Assembly (NCBI GenBank): GCA_964422365.1
Contig: CAYRAV010000045.1
Location: forward strand, 1-25,443
DNA: 25,443 nt
Source: CAYRAV01 sp964422365
GTDB taxonomy: Bacteria; Bacillota; Clostridia; Lachnospirales; Lachnospiraceae
Reading direction: 5' to 3'
The translations under genes and the position numbers were made by a program. Of this stretch, positions 22,092 to 25,443 are shown in pieces. Position 1 is the stretch's first letter, and the number at the start of each line of letters is the position of its first letter. Below the pieces are notes generated by a model. The model was not told the DNA's origin and ran no database searches. It saw nothing but the letters and a program-made list of their open reading frames with translations.

Positions 22092-23907
22092 ATGGACAGA
22101 AGATATAAAACGAAACAGCTGGTTGTGGGGAGTAAATATTTTTATTTTTATTTTTTATACAATCTGTAAGAGAATACTCTTTATTGCAGAAGATGGTTAT
22201 TTTGATATGTTATACAATGATTCGGCAATAGGAGATAGTATCCTGTCAACAGAAAGAATATTTTTGATTGTTATTCTTGCAATTGCAGCAGGTATTCAGG
22301 GATTTTCATATCTACATTCCAAAATGAAAGTAGATATGTATCACAGCCAGCCCGTTTCAGAACGAAGCAGATTTTTTCGGATTTATATACATGGTATATT
22401 ATGTTTTGTGATACCATGTGTGATTGGCTGTCTGTTGCAAGTATTTGTAGTATTCTGCTATAGAGATGGCAGTATTCCGGAAATGAATTTTTTAGGCATT
22501 GCTCTTAAAGAAATTTATTTTGGGATGGTTTTAGAGATGCTTTTATATTTTGCTATTTATCAGGTTGCTGTATTTATGACGATTCTTACAAGTGATGTTG
22601 TGTTTAGTGTGGTATGTACTGTGACAGGACTTTTTTATGAAATCATAATCAGAAAAATTGTAGAGTGTTTCAGTCAAATTTTTTTTCATACTTATTATGA
22701 GAAAAGCGAGGAGGAGATAAGGCAGTGCAGGCTGTCAGTACTGCATTTATTTGAACAGATGAAACAGAACATCTGTTATGGGATGTCTGGAAAAGAAATG
22801 TTGCGGCAATTGATAGAAAAAGGCTGGTGGATTGTGTTTTTATCCATTATTACAGCTGTGTTTGCTTATCTGATTTATAAGAAGCGCCCATTAGAAAATA
22901 TTAAAATGCCCTTTGCTTTTTTGTGGCTGCGGACGATTTTTAAAGTGGTTTTAATGGTGCCGGGGATATTGATAGCTGTCTATCTGGCAGAATTTGAGAG
23001 AGATTCGGATAGGGAAGTCATACTGTTCCACATTTTTTCTCTTTTGCTTGCAGCGGTGATAGGCCATTGTATACTGGAGATTCTATTTGAAAAAGATTTG
23101 CAGGCAGTCTGGAAACATAAAAAATCTGCAATTATTTCCACAGGGATTGCTGCTTTTATATTTGTTCTATTTCAATCTGATCTATGTGGTTATGACAGAT
23201 ATATACCAAAAGAACAACAAATAGAGCATATTGCATTAGTATTATATGAAGAAGAAGGATATGCAGGCACAGAGGAAGATGTTGAACTATATGAAATCAC
23301 CAGCACTATATGGGATATGGAAAAAGAAGAATATATCTTAGAACATATGAAACTTACTTCCATAGATGAGTTATGCAGACTGGCAAAAGAGAATTGCAAT
23401 TATACATGGGAGCAGGCGGCAGAACAGATGAACAAAAATAAATCTGGTACTATGCAGCAGATGATTGTTGCATTCCATATGAAGAATGGCAAAACCATAT
23501 ACAGAAATTATTATGTTGTATCACAGGCAGAAGATCATCGTCTTAGAAAAATACAGCAGAGTATGGAGTATATACAAGGAAGCAGTGTCTGGATGTGCCA
23601 TGAAAATGATGGAAATGGCACACAGAGTAAAGCAGACAGAAATTTATATTCCCTTGTATGGATAGATAAAAAGGAAGAAGAAAAAAACTTATCCAAGATA
23701 GATTCCAAAGTTTCCATCAAAATAAGGGAAGTGTTGAAAAAAGACATAGAACAGTATAGCAGCCAGATAAAACCGGAAGAGAAGCTGATAGGAAAAATTG
23801 CAATATGGAATGAAGAGAATGGAGAATATGAAGAGGAATACAGAATTTATCCACAGTATCAGGAAACGATTTCGTATTTGAATGAGCGGAAGGTTATAGA
23901 GGAGTAG
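22063..23907 (+). CDS. Large ABC permease with C-terminal soluble domain (DUF6449-like)
   Basis: 614 aa from ATG 22063, 9 bp after GGAGG (22049-22053), which lies inside the upstream ATPase gene. About nine hydrophobic segments occupy residues 20-375 (for example NIFIFIFYTICKRILF, IFLIVILAIAAGIQGF, VVLMVPGILIAVYLA). A hydrophilic region of about 240 residues follows, probably outside the membrane; it resembles the DUF6449 region of clostridial permeases next to GntR/ABC pairs, from memory. The motif KVDMYHSQPVSERSRFF after TM2 is typical of this permease group. It would form the membrane part of the transporter with the preceding ATPase. The substrate is unknown; an envelope-stress or antibiotic-resistance role is inferred from the regulator. 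Confidence 0.85.
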   Translation: MTSKSSLWTRWTEDIKRNSWLWGVNIFIFIFYTICKRILFIAEDGYFDMLYNDSAIGDSILSTERIFLIVILAIAAGIQGFSYLHSKMKVDMYHSQPVSERSRFFRIYIHGILCFVIPCVIGCLLQVFVVFCYRDGSIPEMNFLGIALKEIYFGMVLEMLLYFAIYQVAVFMTILTSDVVFSVVCTVTGLFYEIIIRKIVECFSQIFFHTYYEKSEEEIRQCRLSVLHLFEQMKQNICYGMSGKEMLRQLIEKGWWIVFLSIITAVFAYLIYKKRPLENIKMPFAFLWLRTIFKVVLMVPGILIAVYLAEFERDSDREVILFHIFSLLLAAVIGHCILEILFEKDLQAVWKHKKSAIISTGIAAFIFVLFQSDLCGYDRYIPKEQQIEHIALVLYEEEGYAGTEEDVELYEITSTIWDMEKEEYILEHMKLTSIDELCRLAKENCNYTWEQAAEQMNKNKSGTMQQMIVAFHMKNGKTIYRNYYVVSQAEDHRLRKIQQSMEYIQGSSVWMCHENDGNGTQSKADRNLYSLVWIDKKEEEKNLSKIDSKVSIKIREVLKKDIEQYSSQIKPEEKLIGKIAIWNEENGEYEEEYRIYPQYQETISYLNERKVIEE

Positions 23908-23914
23908 AAAAGGC

Positions 23915-23964
23915 ACTGCCACATCAATGTTATAAATTAAAGGCATTAATGTGGCAGTTTTTTT
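23915..23964 (+). terminator. Terminator after the gntR-ABC operon
   Basis: ACTGCCACAT (23915-23924) pairs with ATGTGGCAGT (23949-23958), extended by CAATG/CATTA partial pairing, then T7. Confidence 0.9.
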
Positions 23965-24140
23965 GTTGTAATAAACTTGTCATATGAGGCCGCTCTTTTG
24001 CTAATATTTTTTAGTAAATTTATGATATTTCGAAAGTGCTTGGTGCAGCATCTTCTGAATAGTTACAAAACCTCCATGCGTCTTTAGTGCACCACCATAA
24101 ATGAAAGTTATGAGATGCATGCCAGAATACCTAAATCTAG

Positions 24141-24160
24141 TTTTTTGCTAAAGCAAAAAA
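24141..24160. other. Short AT-rich hairpin
   Basis: TTTTTTGC-TAAA-GCAAAAAA: 8-bp arms and a 4-base loop. Its A and T tracts could let it act as a weak terminator on either strand. Confidence 0.45.
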
Positions 24161-24193
24161 GGGTATTTTTATAGAAAAATTGTAAAATAATAA

Positions 24194-24222
24194 TTGTATT
24201 AAAAATAAAATAATGATATTAT
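24194..24222 (+). promoter_or_regulatory. Possible promoter of the toxin/partner pair
   Basis: TTGTAT (24194-24199), 17 bp, TATTAT (24217-24222), inside a very AT-rich tract, about 107 bp before the start codon. Confidence 0.4.
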
Positions 24223-24328
24223 ATATATTATTTTAAAATTAAAAATAAAAAATATGGATTCTATAATAGAATTTGCTGGCTTGAAGATTCTGAGAGATTG
24301 TTAGACGGGAAGGGAGGTATGTGATAAA

Positions 24329-25069
24329 ATGGGAAATGGAAAGGCTGCAATACATGCCAAAACAGGTGAAAGCAAAGGAATGGATACAACTCCGGATATT
24401 TCGAATACAGATGACAATGGGACACCATTTAGTTGGATTAATGGTGAAATTGATAAGAATTGCAGTTGGACAGAATTCCAAAAAGCTACAAGAGGAAGCA
24501 ATAAAAATAAAGCAGCAGCATATTATAAGCATACTGGCAGGACAAAGAATTTTAAAGCCAGAAGTGAATATATGGGAGCAACACCGCAGAAGGATTCACC
24601 TACTGGGCGGGAAGTTATTAAACGGCTCTATGAAGCGGGTAAACTGGAGTTTCCTGAAGATGATAGAAAATATAAAAGGTATATAGCTGGTAATTTATAT
24701 AAGGAGAAAGCATTGCCAAAAGGTTTTCTGGAGGAAGTTACATATAATGGAATAAGACTTTCTGAATATGACATGGGGCATAAAAGACCAGATGATGCTG
24801 TTATTAAGTGGAATAACCTCTTTAGCAAATTGGGAGAAGAAGAGGGAAAAGAGTTGGCGAGAAAATGGATGAAGGATCCCGATATCTATGAACTGCAGTT
24901 AAAGGGAGAAAATCGTTCTGAGGGTGGAAAGTTAGGGCATACAGAGGATGGAAGGTATAGAGCACCGGAAACAGATACTGACAAAATTAATATATTTAAG
25001 AAGAATAATGAGGAAGAGATTGACAAGATTAAGGAGACTTATGCAAAAAATCATAATAAGAAAGGATGA
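24329..25069 (+). CDS. Probable HNH-type (GH-E-like) nuclease toxin
   Basis: 246 aa from ATG 24329, 11 bp after GGAGG (24313-24317). There is no signal peptide, membrane segment, LXG or WXG100 leader. The C-terminal part has the ordered features of the GH-E branch of HNH/EndoVII toxins: LPKGFLEEV, then YDMGHKRPDD with the Gly-His pair, a Glu-rich helix (GEEEGKELARKWMKDPDIY) and ENRSEGGKLGH. The His in MGH would bind the catalytic metal. The N-terminal 110 residues (SWINGEIDKNCSWTEFQK, YYKHTGRTKNFKARSEYM) are unfamiliar. The next gene starts 6 bp later, as expected for an immunity partner. The family call rests on a few motifs only; a phage-type or orphan toxin cassette is also possible. Confidence 0.6.
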   Translation: MGNGKAAIHAKTGESKGMDTTPDISNTDDNGTPFSWINGEIDKNCSWTEFQKATRGSNKNKAAAYYKHTGRTKNFKARSEYMGATPQKDSPTGREVIKRLYEAGKLEFPEDDRKYKRYIAGNLYKEKALPKGFLEEVTYNGIRLSEYDMGHKRPDDAVIKWNNLFSKLGEEEGKELARKWMKDPDIYELQLKGENRSEGGKLGHTEDGRYRAPETDTDKINIFKKNNEEEIDKIKETYAKNHNKKG

Positions 25070-25075
25070 TAAGTG

Positions 25076-25443
25076 ATGAATGATAATGAGGAATTATATT
25101 ATCCAATTGACAGAGGAGAATTTGTAAAAAGGACATTCTGTAATACATATCAAAAATTAATGAATGAATATAACAGCATTTCTGAGGAGAAAGTAGATGG
25201 GGACGAACTAGTACATGCGGTTGAAAAATTAATTATATATGCGAGAGCAGCAACATTTCCAAATGAGTTTCTTCAGGCTATGGTACTTTTATTGTTGGCA
25301 TTAGAAAAGAAATCTAATTCAAGGGCTGTTTGGTTGGATGGTGCAAATGTGGCATTTAATTGCGGGGATTTGGAAATCTGCAGGGAATTTGTACTTTTTG
25401 CAATTGAAAAATCAGGAAAGAGTGATGTGAATAATTCCAATGG
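25076..25443 (+). CDS. Probable immunity protein, 5' part
   Basis: ATG 25076, 8 bp after AAAGGAT and 6 bp after the toxin stop, opens a frame that runs uninterrupted for 122 codons to the window edge. It begins MNDNEELYYPIDRGEFVKRT. It is acidic and helix-rich, with TPR-like repeated helices (FPNEFLQAMVLLLLALEKKS; SRAVWLDGANVAFNCGDLEI). The tight spacing and position after a nuclease toxin suggest an immunity or antitoxin protein. I do not recognise a family, and the C-terminus is missing. Confidence 0.6.
   Translation, partial: MNDNEELYYPIDRGEFVKRTFCNTYQKLMNEYNSISEEKVDGDELVHAVEKLIIYARAATFPNEFLQAMVLLLLALEKKSNSRAVWLDGANVAFNCGDLEICREFVLFAIEKSGKSDVNNSN

Larger units (their letters stand above)
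23966..24328. other. Intergenic region with a possible gene remnant
   Basis: This 363-bp stretch has no intact gene. On the minus strand, 24120-24001 reads MHLITFIYGGALKTHGGF, then VTIQKMLHQALSKYHKFTKK and Y, to TAG. It could be the tail of a degraded gene; I do not recognise it and there is no ribosome binding site. The rest is AT-rich (24160-24260) and carries the hairpin and promoter listed separately, plus the small palindrome ATTCTATAATAGAAT at 24258-24272. Confidence 0.35.

Noticed and set aside
24321..24686. Overlapping 121-aa ORF in another frame of the toxin gene
   Set aside because: Its composition is a frame-shifted shadow; the 246-aa frame has the nuclease motifs and couples to the next gene.
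1..25443. tRNA, rRNA or replication origin
   Set aside because: I looked for cloverleaf and rRNA-like stretches and DnaA-box clusters and saw none, though reading by eye is not exhaustive.

Overview
The window is low-GC DNA from a Gram-positive bacterium. Strong AGGAGG-type ribosome binding sites, TTGACA-N17-TATAAT promoters, U-tailed hairpin terminators, an isoleucine T-box leader, a lipoprotein GH13 enzyme and a YtrA-type GntR/ABC module all point to Firmicutes. A Clostridia/Lachnospiraceae gut commensal is my best inference; no rRNA or tRNA is present to confirm it.

Layout. (1) Positions 1-2019: the 3' part of a RiPP-type precursor gene made of 13-residue tandem repeats (YGYPCSVQDANLK), followed at once by a radical SAM/SPASM maturase carrying TPRs and an extra C-terminal domain. 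(2) 2315-4928: a lipoprotein with a propeller-like N-terminus fused to a GH13 glycosidase. (3) 5029-9567: a decayed gene fragment, then a promoter and an Ile-specific T-box leader serving a NUDIX hydrolase gene and ileS. (4) 9372-11841: a ~2.26 kb unit flanked by two ~94% identical copies of the ileS 3' end. It holds a GC-richer AAA/DUF4143 ATPase gene, the tail of an unidentified gene and the head of an rpn-like nuclease gene. (5) 12003-14010: a methyl-accepting chemotaxis protein. (6) 14126-15860: a secreted Big2/OB-like surface protein. (7) 16010-17053: a methionine aminopeptidase with a SEC-C zinc motif. (8) 17099-20393: a MacB-like ATPase and an FtsX-type permease. (9) 20404-23964: a YtrA-family regulator, ABC ATPase and large permease. 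(10) 24329-end: a probable nuclease toxin and its partner gene, cut by the window edge.

Two systems stand out. The first is the repeat-peptide/radical SAM pair at the left edge. The second is a small regulon visible only in non-coding DNA. Three promoters (14126, 17099, 20404) share one architecture: TTGACA, 17 bp, a -10 box, then immediately a palindrome of form GTGYA-CTA-N7-TAG-NACAY. The promoter of the gntR gene has this palindrome split by a ~229-bp inverted-repeat-bounded MITE-like element; removing the element in silico restores the 13-bp centre exactly. This suggests that the YtrA-like regulator controls a surface protein, a MacB/FtsX transporter and its own ABC operon, and that a small insertion has altered its autoregulation.
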